This document shows, piece by piece, positions 17,766 through 24,688 of a stretch of DNA of 64,000 nt. The stretch's first letter is position 1; each line of letters opens with the position of its first letter. The stretch lies in NCBI GenBank assembly GCA_024235175.1, contig JACKMX010000003.1:620001-684000 (forward strand). The letters are read 5' to 3'. A model generated the notes under the pieces. It had not been told where the DNA came from and ran no database searches. It worked only from the letters and a program-made list of their open reading frames with translations. Origin of the DNA: Chromatiaceae bacterium (GTDB taxonomy: Bacteria; Pseudomonadota; Gammaproteobacteria; Chromatiales; Chromatiaceae). The position numbers and the translations under genes are program-made.

Positions 17766-18776
17766 TCAGTAGACAGGCAGTGGTGATTGCTGCAGAACTG
17801 ACTTTTGTTGCTCCAGTTGCGACAGATGTTCCTGCCAGTATTGGATGCTGTTGAACCAGGGGAAGGCAGCAGGAAAAGCGGGGTCGTTCCAGCGGCGTGC
17901 AATCCAGGCTGCGTAGTGAATCATACGTAAGGTGCGCAACGGCTCAATCAAGGCAACTTCTCTCAGGTCCAGCTCACAAAACATTTCATAGCCGTCCCGT
18001 AAGTAACTAAATTGCAGAGCCATATCCCTATGATCACCGGACAGAAGCATCCACAGGTCCTGGATCGCCGGGCCCATACGACAATCATCAATATCCACGA
18101 AATGGGGACCAAGATCGGTCCATAGTATATTACCTGGGTGGCAATCCCCGTGCAGACAAATCCAGCGGCAGCTGGGAACCTGGTCAAACGCGCTCTCTAT
18201 CATCATCTGCAGTTCCATGGACAGCTGACGGTAGCTGGTTTCCAATTCCAGAGGGATGAAACCGTTCTGTAAAAGAAAAGCGGACGATTCGCGGCAGATC
18301 TCTTTCGGGTTCATGCTGGGCCGGTGGGCAAATTTCCGGGTTGTTCCCAACAGATGGATACGGCCGAGAAAACGGCCTATCCAAGTCAGATTGTCCAGGT
18401 TGTCGAGTTCAGGCCAGCGTCCACCCTGACGTGGGAACAGACTGAAACGATAGCCTTGGTACCTGTGCAGCGTTTCACCGGTTGATGAGACCAGCGGGGC
18501 AACCACTGGTATCTCCTCCTTCGCCAGGCTGAGACTGAAAGCATGCTCTTCCAAAATCGCCGCGTCGCTCCAGCGCAGTGGACGGTAGAATTTCGCGACA
18601 AGGGGAGGGTTATCTTCGATGCCAATCTGATAAACGCGGTTTTCATAGCTGTTGAGAGCCAGCATACTCCCGTCTGGACTGAAGCCTGCCGATTCGAGCG
18701 CGCAGAGAACAGTATCGGGAGAGAGGTCGGCGTAAGGTGTACCGGTATCAGAGATGCCCTGTTCCCCTCTATTCAC
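17766..18776 (-). CDS. srkA: Stress response serine/threonine kinase SrkA (YihE/RdoA)
   Basis: This is a choline-kinase-like (APH-fold) protein kinase known in E. coli to counter stress-induced cell death. The 336-residue protein has an N-lobe with NSYENRVYQIG and VAKFYRP, the catalytic loop ICLHGDCHPGNILW (about 212) and the metal-binding FVDIDDCRMGP. GTG 18776 overlaps the purC stop (GTGA), and the proteins are encoded as one unit. The link to purine synthesis is positional only. Identification rests on the overall SrkA pattern. Confidence 0.9.
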   Translation of the reverse strand: MNRGEQGISDTGTPYADLSPDTVLCALESAGFSPDGSMLALNSYENRVYQIGIEDNPPLVAKFYRPLRWSDAAILEEHAFSLSLAKEEIPVVAPLVSSTGETLHRYQGYRFSLFPRQGGRWPELDNLDNLTWIGRFLGRIHLLGTTRKFAHRPSMNPKEICRESSAFLLQNGFIPLELETSYRQLSMELQMMIESAFDQVPSCRWICLHGDCHPGNILWTDLGPHFVDIDDCRMGPAIQDLWMLLSGDHRDMALQFSYLRDGYEMFCELDLREVALIEPLRTLRMIHYAAWIARRWNDPAFPAAFPWFNSIQYWQEHLSQLEQQKSVLQQSPLPVY

Positions 18777-19669
18777 GTGGATGCAGTGAGCCTAGTCTCT
18801 GCCTCTCTGTACTTTTCCGCAGTTCTATCGATGATCTCCCGTGGCAAATACGGTGCCGGGGGGGCTTTGTTCCAGTCAAGCGTTTCCAGGTAGTCACGCA
18901 CGAACTGTTTGTCGAAGCTCGGTGGGCTGATACCGGGACGGTATTGGTCTGCGGGCCAGAATCTGGAAGAGTCCGGCGTCAGTACTTCATCGATCAGATA
19001 AAGCCGGCCCTTGCTATCCTGGCCAAATTCAAATTTGGTATCAGCTATGATGATCCCTTTTGCAAGCGCATAGGCTGCACACTCTGTGTAGATCCTGATA
19101 CTGGCATCTCGAACCTGTTCCGCCAGCGCCTTCCCCAACAGATCGACTGTCTGATCAAAACTGATATTCATGTCGTGGGAACCGATCTCGGCTTTGGTGG
19201 AGGGTGTATATATTGCTTCCGGCAGCTTGTCCGCCTGGCGCAAGCCGGTGGGCAGCTGTATCCCACAGACGGCACCGCTGTTTTGATAATCTTTCCAGCC
19301 TGATCCGATCAGGTAACCTCGTACGATAGCTTCCACTGGCAGCGGTTTTAACTTGCGCACAACACTTGCGCGCGCGCCGAGCTGGGCTCGCTCATCCGGA
19401 TCGGGTACCACCTCCTGCAGTGGTTTGTTTGAGAGATGATTTGGAATTATCTCTCTGGTCCGGTTAAACCAGAAATTTGCCACTCGTGTCAGCACCTCCC
19501 CTTTACCCGGAATAGGTTGCGGCAGCACCACATCAAAAGCGGAGAGCCGATCGCTGGCCACTATGAGCATATGCTCATCGTCGACCTGATAAATATCTCG
19601 GACTTTTCCCCGGTTCGACAGTTTCAGGTGGGGAATGCTCGACTCATAGAGTGCACTGTTCTCGGACAT
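18773..19669 (-). CDS. purC: Phosphoribosylaminoimidazole-succinocarboxamide synthase
   Basis: This enzyme joins aspartate to CAIR in the eighth step of purine synthesis. The 298-residue protein has LSNRGKVRDIYQVDDEHMLIVASDRLSAFD, VVRKLKPLPVEAIVRGYLIGSGWKDY and a C-terminal IIADTKFEFG / DEVLTPDSSRFW. The length and the YLIGSGWKDYQ segment fit the longer ADE1-like subtype rather than the 237-residue E. coli PurC. ATG 19669 is chosen; eight extra codons upstream are not family sequence. A perfect TATAAT lies upstream. Confidence 0.95.
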   Translation of the reverse strand: MSENSALYESSIPHLKLSNRGKVRDIYQVDDEHMLIVASDRLSAFDVVLPQPIPGKGEVLTRVANFWFNRTREIIPNHLSNKPLQEVVPDPDERAQLGARASVVRKLKPLPVEAIVRGYLIGSGWKDYQNSGAVCGIQLPTGLRQADKLPEAIYTPSTKAEIGSHDMNISFDQTVDLLGKALAEQVRDASIRIYTECAAYALAKGIIIADTKFEFGQDSKGRLYLIDEVLTPDSSRFWPADQYRPGISPPSFDKQFVRDYLETLDWNKAPPAPYLPREIIDRTAEKYREAETRLTAST

Positions 19670-19701
19670 GGTTGGCCTGTTTAGTTTAACCAAAGGTTGA
19701 A

Positions 19702-19730
19702 ATTATACCTTATTACATTTGTTTGATTCA
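19702..19730 (-). promoter_or_regulatory. Predicted purC promoter
   Basis: The minus strand carries a perfect TATAAT (19702-19707) 32 bp before the purC ATG, with a weak TGAATC 17 bp further upstream. The -35 element is poor, so an activator or an error in my spacing is possible. I saw no PurR-like palindrome. Confidence 0.45.
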
Positions 19731-19861
19731 GCCGCAGATATCAGTAGTATTTGTTAAATAATCCGATGGTATAGTAGCGTGCGCGGTCAGCCGTTTGGTA
19801 AATGGCGGTACAGTGGAGAGTTGGATTTGGATGGGCGGTGATCAGTAAGGGAGAGAGCAGA

Positions 19862-20185
19862 GTGGCTGAATTAAAAAATGACGAAAAAACAGTGGTTGTA
19901 AAGAAAAAGGTCGCAGCGAAGAAAACGGTTGCAAAGAAGAAGATCGCACCAACTAAGACTGTGGCAAAGAAAAAGGTCGCGAAGAAAACAGTAACCAAAA
20001 AAAGAGCCGCCGTGAGAGCGGCAACCAATACCGGACAGACTATGTTCAGTCAGCGTGACCGGTATGAGATGATCGCAAAAATGGCTTATTTTCGCGCGGA
20101 AAAGAGAGGTTTCGAGCCAGGTTGGGAACAGGAGGACTGGCTGGAGTGCGAAAAACTTATTGATGATATGTTGCACAAGACCTGA
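19862..20185 (+). CDS. Lysine-rich, histone-like DUF2934 protein
   Basis: This is a 107-residue protein with two parts. Residues about 7-55 are a low-complexity Lys/Ala/Val/Thr tail of KKKVAAKKTVAKKK type, resembling histone H1-like or AlgP-type DNA-binding tails. Residues about 63-107 match the DUF2934 pattern (YEMIAKMAYFRAEKRGFEPG, then EDWLECEKLI). The GTG start at 19862 follows GGGAGAGAG and gives VAELKND as the N terminus. The ORF extends to 19802 without a ribosome site. A nucleoid- or nucleic-acid-binding role is an inference from charge alone. Confidence 0.7.
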   Translation: MAELKNDEKTVVVKKKVAAKKTVAKKKIAPTKTVAKKKVAKKTVTKKRAAVRAATNTGQTMFSQRDRYEMIAKMAYFRAEKRGFEPGWEQEDWLECEKLIDDMLHKT

Positions 20186-20207
20186 GCGTTGACAAACCGG
20201 AATAGAG

Positions 20208-20732
20208 TTGCGATCTGTCGCGATAGTGTTGGATAGACGCATTCATGTGAATGAAATCAGCGGTTATCGATTAAAATTGAACGACCGAACAGCTGAGCAG
20301 TTTAGTGATGGGCGGGAAAGGTTTCTGCCTGCTTTCCGTGGCAGTTTCACTTCCACGCTGCGTTGGCACCAGTTTGAGGCGCTTTGGGAGTTGTTGCGTC
20401 AGAATCCCAGCGGTTGGTATGTCTACGCGGTAGGTGAGCCGCCACCGGAATCTCAATCCAGTGAAAAGCAGCTGATCAGGTTCCTGCAGGAAATCGAGGC
20501 TCTGCTTCGGCGCGAACATGACGAGGACTATTGCGGCATTGTTTACGCAGACGATCTGGTCCGGCCTGGGTTTATCAAAATTTTTGATCCTAATAATCTA
20601 GGTGTCTCCTGCGGCTATAGCGATAATCCACCGTTGCCGGGCTGGATTTTAAGCAGGCTGAAACCGGTTGATCTGCCTTCATCGATGCAGCCTGCGGGCA
20701 GAAAACGTTGGTGGCGCAAGATATTCGGTTAA
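20208..20732 (+). CDS. Conserved-looking hypothetical protein
   Basis: This protein of up to 174 residues is one I do not recognise. It has no signal peptide or membrane segment. The middle is predicted alpha/beta with LRWHQFEALWELLRQN, an acidic helix FLQEIEALLRREHDEDYCG and a short strand YVDD-like GIVYADDLVRPGFIKIFDP. The C terminus is basic (GRKRWWRKIFG). The start is uncertain: TTG 20208, GTG 20226 or GTG 20247 are all possible and none has a good ribosome site. It lies 22 bp after the DUF2934 gene, so the two may be co-transcribed. Confidence 0.6.
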   Translation: MRSVAIVLDRRIHVNEISGYRLKLNDRTAEQFSDGRERFLPAFRGSFTSTLRWHQFEALWELLRQNPSGWYVYAVGEPPPESQSSEKQLIRFLQEIEALLRREHDEDYCGIVYADDLVRPGFIKIFDPNNLGVSCGYSDNPPLPGWILSRLKPVDLPSSMQPAGRKRWWRKIFG

Positions 20733-20870
20733 CCCGGGTTTGCTCTCGCAGACGCGCCTTTCTGGTATCGCAGTATGCCCACTCCAGCACTTATTAAAGC
20801 AGCTTCTTTTGTGTTAATATCTTAGTATAAAAGTAGGTAATTCAGTCGTAATGGTTATTGGGGGGATAGT

Positions 20871-21290
20871 ATGAGCGATTTAACGCCCGAGGGGCAGGTA
20901 CTAATGACCAGGGCGACAATGCATATTCTGGATTCGTGGAAGCTGGGATCGGAGGAGATGCGTACAATTCTGGGTCTTCCCGAGAATATTCGTGCACGTA
21001 GCTTCCAGAAATTCCGCAGCCATGACGTATTTCCCGACGATCCTGAAGTTGCACGGCGGGCGGATTATGTAATACGCATAGCCGGCGCACTGAGAACTTC
21101 TTATCCAACCAATCCCAATATGGGGGGGAGGTGGTTGCGGTTAAAGCATCGGCGCTTCGGCAGGACACCCCTATCGGTCTTAATGAATGAAGGAGAGCAG
21201 GGTCTGGTCATGGTTTTGGCGGAGCTGGACTGCACTTTCGGCTGGGATCTGAGCGGTTCAGGCCACGCACGATCTGCCGTTGTTAGTTAA
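20871..21290 (+). CDS. Orphan Xre/MbcA/ParS-type antitoxin (DUF2384)
   Basis: This 139-residue protein has an N-terminal helical region (VLMTRATMHILDSWKLGSEEM, ILGLPENIRAR) and a C-terminal segment with LRTSYPTNPNMGGRWLRLKH and FGRTPLSVLMNEGEQGL. The latter is the toxin-binding pattern of the Xre/MbcA/ParS antitoxins. These normally precede an NAD-degrading RES-domain toxin. Here the next gene, on the opposite strand and with its stop overlapping by 2 bp, is an MBL hydrolase, and no RES protein is present. GGGGGG precedes ATG 20871. Confidence 0.72.
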   Translation: MSDLTPEGQVLMTRATMHILDSWKLGSEEMRTILGLPENIRARSFQKFRSHDVFPDDPEVARRADYVIRIAGALRTSYPTNPNMGGRWLRLKHRRFGRTPLSVLMNEGEQGLVMVLAELDCTFGWDLSGSGHARSAVVS

Positions 21291-22246
21291 CTTGCCCGCT
21301 TACCCCGGGAGCGATCCAGCCAAACCTGCAATCCCTGGGCACAAAGCCGCACATCCATTGCCAGTAGCCTCTCCTGCTCCCGCAAACTCTGCTGATTTCC
21401 GTGCGCGTGCAGACGCTTCCGGAAGTGCTCCCAAAGTACTGCCTCCAGCTCGCCAACCGGGTTTTGTGCATCTGCATAAGACAGTGCAATGGCCGCGTAA
21501 ACGTCGATCTCTTCGTGTAGAACGGTTGATAGTGGTTGTGGATTATCAATCGCGCCATAGTGGGTCAGGTACATACGTGATGGTTGCAGCGCCATCAGCC
21601 TGTCGATCGTCCGATGCCAGCTTTCAGGGTCGAACTGAGTCGGTGTTGAAGGCAACACCATGAATGGACCTTGTTCCGTGGTAAGTTCGGGGTAGGCTAA
21701 TCCGAACGTGTCGCCGCTAAATATCCCACGGCTTTGTTGGTCCCAGATGCAGATATGATGGCGTGCATGTCCCGGCGTGTCGATGCAGGTCAACTCTCTT
21801 TCGCCCAAGGTTATTCGCATACCGTCGGTTGCCTGAATAACGCGCTTCTCGTCGATGGGCAGCAACTCAACAAACTGTTTGGAAAACTCCTCTTCGCCGT
21901 AGACTTCGCTGGATCCCAAGGCGATTTTGCTGGGATCGATCATATGCCGGGCGCCGAAATGGTGCATTACCAGCTCAGCGTCGGGAAGCCGCTGCATCAA
22001 CTGTCCCGCACCGCCGGCATGATCCAGATGAACGTGTGTGGGGATGACATATCTCACCTGGCCCGGTGCAAGGCCAAACAGCTCGATAAGCTGCATGATA
22101 TTGTCGGTGGTACGTGCGGTACCTGTGTCGATCAGCGCCGCCTCTCCAGCACTCTGGATCAAATAACAACTTGCCAGGCCCGGCCTTTGAAAGTGTGTTT
22201 CTATGCAGGTTATCTCCTGCCCCTCGTCTCGGAACTTTAGTTTCAT
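21287..22246 (-). CDS. MBL-fold metallohydrolase
   Basis: This 319-residue binuclear metal hydrolase has the signature THVHLDHAGG (about residue 75-84), a further ligand in PGHARHH (about 160), the bridging Asp in FSGDTFG and a late His in LTHYGA. The architecture resembles glyoxalase II-like and other broad MBL hydrolases. The extra C-terminal helical region (about 230-319) is not needed for the fold. I chose ATG 22246 for its GGGAGAG site; the ORF extends 27 codons further. It probably follows the small gene at 22324 on one transcript. The substrate is unknown. Confidence 0.85.
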   Translation of the reverse strand: MKLKFRDEGQEITCIETHFQRPGLASCYLIQSAGEAALIDTGTARTTDNIMQLIELFGLAPGQVRYVIPTHVHLDHAGGAGQLMQRLPDAELVMHHFGARHMIDPSKIALGSSEVYGEEEFSKQFVELLPIDEKRVIQATDGMRITLGERELTCIDTPGHARHHICIWDQQSRGIFSGDTFGLAYPELTTEQGPFMVLPSTPTQFDPESWHRTIDRLMALQPSRMYLTHYGAIDNPQPLSTVLHEEIDVYAAIALSYADAQNPVGELEAVLWEHFRKRLHAHGNQQSLREQERLLAMDVRLCAQGLQVWLDRSRGKRAS

Positions 22247-22323
22247 ATCTCTCCCGTACAGGGACATGGGCTGTTGAATTGGCCCCCACAAACCGGAAAC
22301 TCTGCCATGTATGGGAAGGTTGG

Positions 22324-22557
22324 TCAAAGCCCTATCAGTTTACCGCTTAGACCCTGATAGTGCAGAATTTCCAATAGCTCTCCGGAGTGCACCATTTCAG
22401 GATTGTACTCCACTACTACCAAATGGTTTTTCTTTGTATCGATATGCACCGAAATCACGCCCTCTTTTTTGCGGATGGCAATCTCAAGTTTCTCAAGCTC
22501 CTCCGTGTTCAGGCTCTGATCGATATGCAGGGTAACGTCTGCAAGTTGGATGTCCAT
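22324..22557 (-). CDS. Small ferredoxin-fold (HMA-like) protein lacking a metal-binding CxxC
   Basis: This 77-residue protein has the beta-alpha-beta pattern of heavy-metal-associated domains: VTLHIDQSLNTEELEKLEIAIRKKEGVISV, then NHLVVVEYNPEMVHSGELLEIL. The CxxC metal site is absent and there are no cysteines at all, so copper binding is unlikely. The AAGGAGAG site supports ATG 22557. It lies 77 bp upstream of the MBL hydrolase gene on the same strand. Confidence 0.7.
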   Translation of the reverse strand: MDIQLADVTLHIDQSLNTEELEKLEIAIRKKEGVISVHIDTKKNHLVVVEYNPEMVHSGELLEILHYQGLSGKLIGL

Positions 22558-22797
22558 CACTGCTCTCCTTCTGTGAAATTGGTCCAAGATTAAATATAGA
22601 CCAGCCTCCTGGGCTGGATGTGTACCGGTATGCGAGGTGGGATTTGGGTGCAGGTCGAATGGGGATGTTACCGAAATGTATTAAGGAGAAGGTGAATTCT
22701 GTAATGCCAACTAAAGGTGACTCGTTTATCATGGGCGGAATCCGGATGCGGGAGATTATCGCCCGCATGAACAGCCAGTTAACGGGGATGAGAAGTG

Positions 22798-23004
22798 ATG
22801 AGTGCACATACATACAAGAAAATCGAGTTGGTCGGCTCGTCGACCGAGAGCTCCGATAAGGCGGTGGAAAACGCGCTTGCCAAAGCAAAGGAAAGTATCA
22901 GAAATATCGATTGGTTTGAGGTGATGGAGACGCGCGGCCATGTGGTGGAGGGTAGGATCGCCCACTGGCAGGTGGTGTTGAAGGTCGGTTTCAGGCTTGA
23001 TTGA
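22798..23004 (+). CDS. Dodecin, flavin-binding
   Basis: This 68-residue protein matches dodecin throughout: YKKIELVGSSTESSDKAVENALAKA, then RNIDWFEVMETRGHVVEG and WQVVLKVGFRLD. Trp in IDWFEV is the residue that stacks on the isoalloxazine rings in the family. Dodecins form hollow dodecamers that store or buffer flavins. ATG 22798 is preceded in frame by GTG 22795; GGGGATGAGAAG is the likely ribosome site. It stands alone between divergent and convergent neighbours. Confidence 0.93.
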   Translation: MSAHTYKKIELVGSSTESSDKAVENALAKAKESIRNIDWFEVMETRGHVVEGRIAHWQVVLKVGFRLD

Positions 23005-23011
23005 TCTGAAT

Positions 23012-24676
23012 TCAGAATTCGGGGTTAAGTCGGGGCAATCTTCCGGACTTATGGATTTTATTCGGCTGTTTTCTGAAAAACGGAAATAAGGCAGGTCGCA
23101 GCTGTGCCCGGAAGCGTCTCTTCCAGTCCGTAAAATCGACCTGTCCACCGGCATACAGACGCTTCTCCAGCTCCCCCATAAGTGCCTCCATCTGCATCCT
23201 GTCTGATCCGGTGTGAACCCCGGAGAGGCGTTCACCCAGCTCCTTCAGAGGCAGCTGGGGCGGAATCCGCAGATGCTTGTTGGAGAGGAACTTGAGCATA
23301 TAGCTCCATACCTCAGGGTCCTCCTCTCCCTCAACCACCTTAACGCAGAACCAGAGCCTGAAGGAGCGCGGCAGCGAGCGCACAAAGATCTGTCGCACTT
23401 TCTGTAATCGCCTGATTGGCGCGAGCCACGTAAGAAAAGTTCTAAACTGGCGGATGCCAAAGCCGGAAACTGCGATGATCTCCTCCTCAACCACCTGTGC
23501 GAAGCGTTTCTTGCGCAGCCATGAGAGAATCCAGAAACCGATGGTCAGGCTGAACAGTCCGATCAGGGGAATCCATAACAGCAGCGAGGATGCGCCTGGG
23601 AACAGATCGGGGATCTCTCCGCCGTTTGTTCCAGCTTCGCCTTTTATAATCAGCTGACGAATCGGGACCGTCTCGGTTTCGACCTGTGCGGTGTCCACGT
23701 TCCACCAAACAACCTTCAGTTCGGGAATCAGCAGTTTTCCTCCCTGTTGAGGCACCAGCGTAAAGGCTTCTGTCCGGCGTCCCAACAGGAAGCGGCCATC
23801 GTTGGATACGGATCCTTCTGTTTCAGATTTTTCCCGATAGAGATTGAAAGCACCGTTTTTCTGTAGAAATGCCTCAAAGGAAGGGAGTTGCCCCCCAGTT
23901 GCACCGACCGCTGAGATATCGATGATGAGGCTAAGCGGCTTTCCCGTCGCGGGTTTGTCCGCTCCCTGAAGAAAGGATTGAATGCTCAGACCGTGCAACG
24001 GCAGCCAGGGCTGAACGGCAGGATTAATTGGCAGCACATCGATAACCAGGTCCGCGCGCGACTGGATTTTGAATTCGGTCTTGTTTGCATCTGCCAAAAC
24101 CCCTTCGAATTCGATAGAGGGTATTCTGAGCATACCCGACTTGAGAGGTGTTACAGCATATCGAAACAGATTGACAAACTCGTGCATGCCGTTGGTGTCC
24201 CGGGCATGGGTTGTTGGACCTTCCAGGTTTGTGAGCACCATTGATCCGGATGAGGGAAGCCTGGTATCAACACTGATCAGGTTGTTGCCGCTGATCAACT
24301 CTATCGTCAGCACCAGAGTTTGCTGGGCATAAACCCGGTTTTCCGAAAGATGAGCTTCCACCCTGGGAGGTGATGGCGAGAAAGTTGTTCGCGGCATGTT
24401 TTGGGAATAGGAGGGGATCTGCTGCTGCCAGGGTGGCTGGTTGCCGTAATAAGAGGGTACCGTCGGCTGCCGCTGTTGGGATGGCTGCGGAAACGTCTGG
24501 CCCGGTGTCGGATAGGGCTGCTGCTGGCCAGGCTGATTATAGGGAAACGGCATCCGGTATCCCGGATGGCTGGGGTAGTTTTGCTGAGCCGTGACCGGTG
24601 TCTGCGAGAGAAATATCAACCATAGCGATGTCAACCAACGTAGTGGGTAACAGGCTCTGTTGGGTGCATAGCTCAT
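23012..24676 (-). CDS. batD: BatD-family membrane protein
   Basis: This 554-residue protein has an N-terminal signal (LRWLTSLWLIFLSQTPVTA), an unusual Pro/Gln/Tyr-rich segment (about 31-100), and BatD beta-sandwich repeats from RVEAHLSENRVYAQQTLVLTI. A transmembrane helix follows at about 365-385 (LLLWIPLIGLFSLTIGFWIL). The C-terminal cytoplasmic part is basic and helical. BatD belongs to the Bat/MoxR-VWA operon first linked to aerotolerance in Bacteroides. It ends the operon, 12 bp after the TPR gene. The molecular function in this family is not settled. Confidence 0.85.
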   Translation of the reverse strand: MSYAPNRACYPLRWLTSLWLIFLSQTPVTAQQNYPSHPGYRMPFPYNQPGQQQPYPTPGQTFPQPSQQRQPTVPSYYGNQPPWQQQIPSYSQNMPRTTFSPSPPRVEAHLSENRVYAQQTLVLTIELISGNNLISVDTRLPSSGSMVLTNLEGPTTHARDTNGMHEFVNLFRYAVTPLKSGMLRIPSIEFEGVLADANKTEFKIQSRADLVIDVLPINPAVQPWLPLHGLSIQSFLQGADKPATGKPLSLIIDISAVGATGGQLPSFEAFLQKNGAFNLYREKSETEGSVSNDGRFLLGRRTEAFTLVPQQGGKLLIPELKVVWWNVDTAQVETETVPIRQLIIKGEAGTNGGEIPDLFPGASSLLLWIPLIGLFSLTIGFWILSWLRKKRFAQVVEEEIIAVSGFGIRQFRTFLTWLAPIRRLQKVRQIFVRSLPRSFRLWFCVKVVEGEEDPEVWSYMLKFLSNKHLRIPPQLPLKELGERLSGVHTGSDRMQMEALMGELEKRLYAGGQVDFTDWKRRFRAQLRPALFPFFRKQPNKIHKSGRLPRLNPEF

Positions 24677-24688
24677 ATCTCTTCTATC

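Noticed and set aside
22620..22859. 79-codon plus-strand ORF before dodecin
   Set aside because: It overlaps dodecin out of frame, lacks a ribosome site and has no domain-like pattern.
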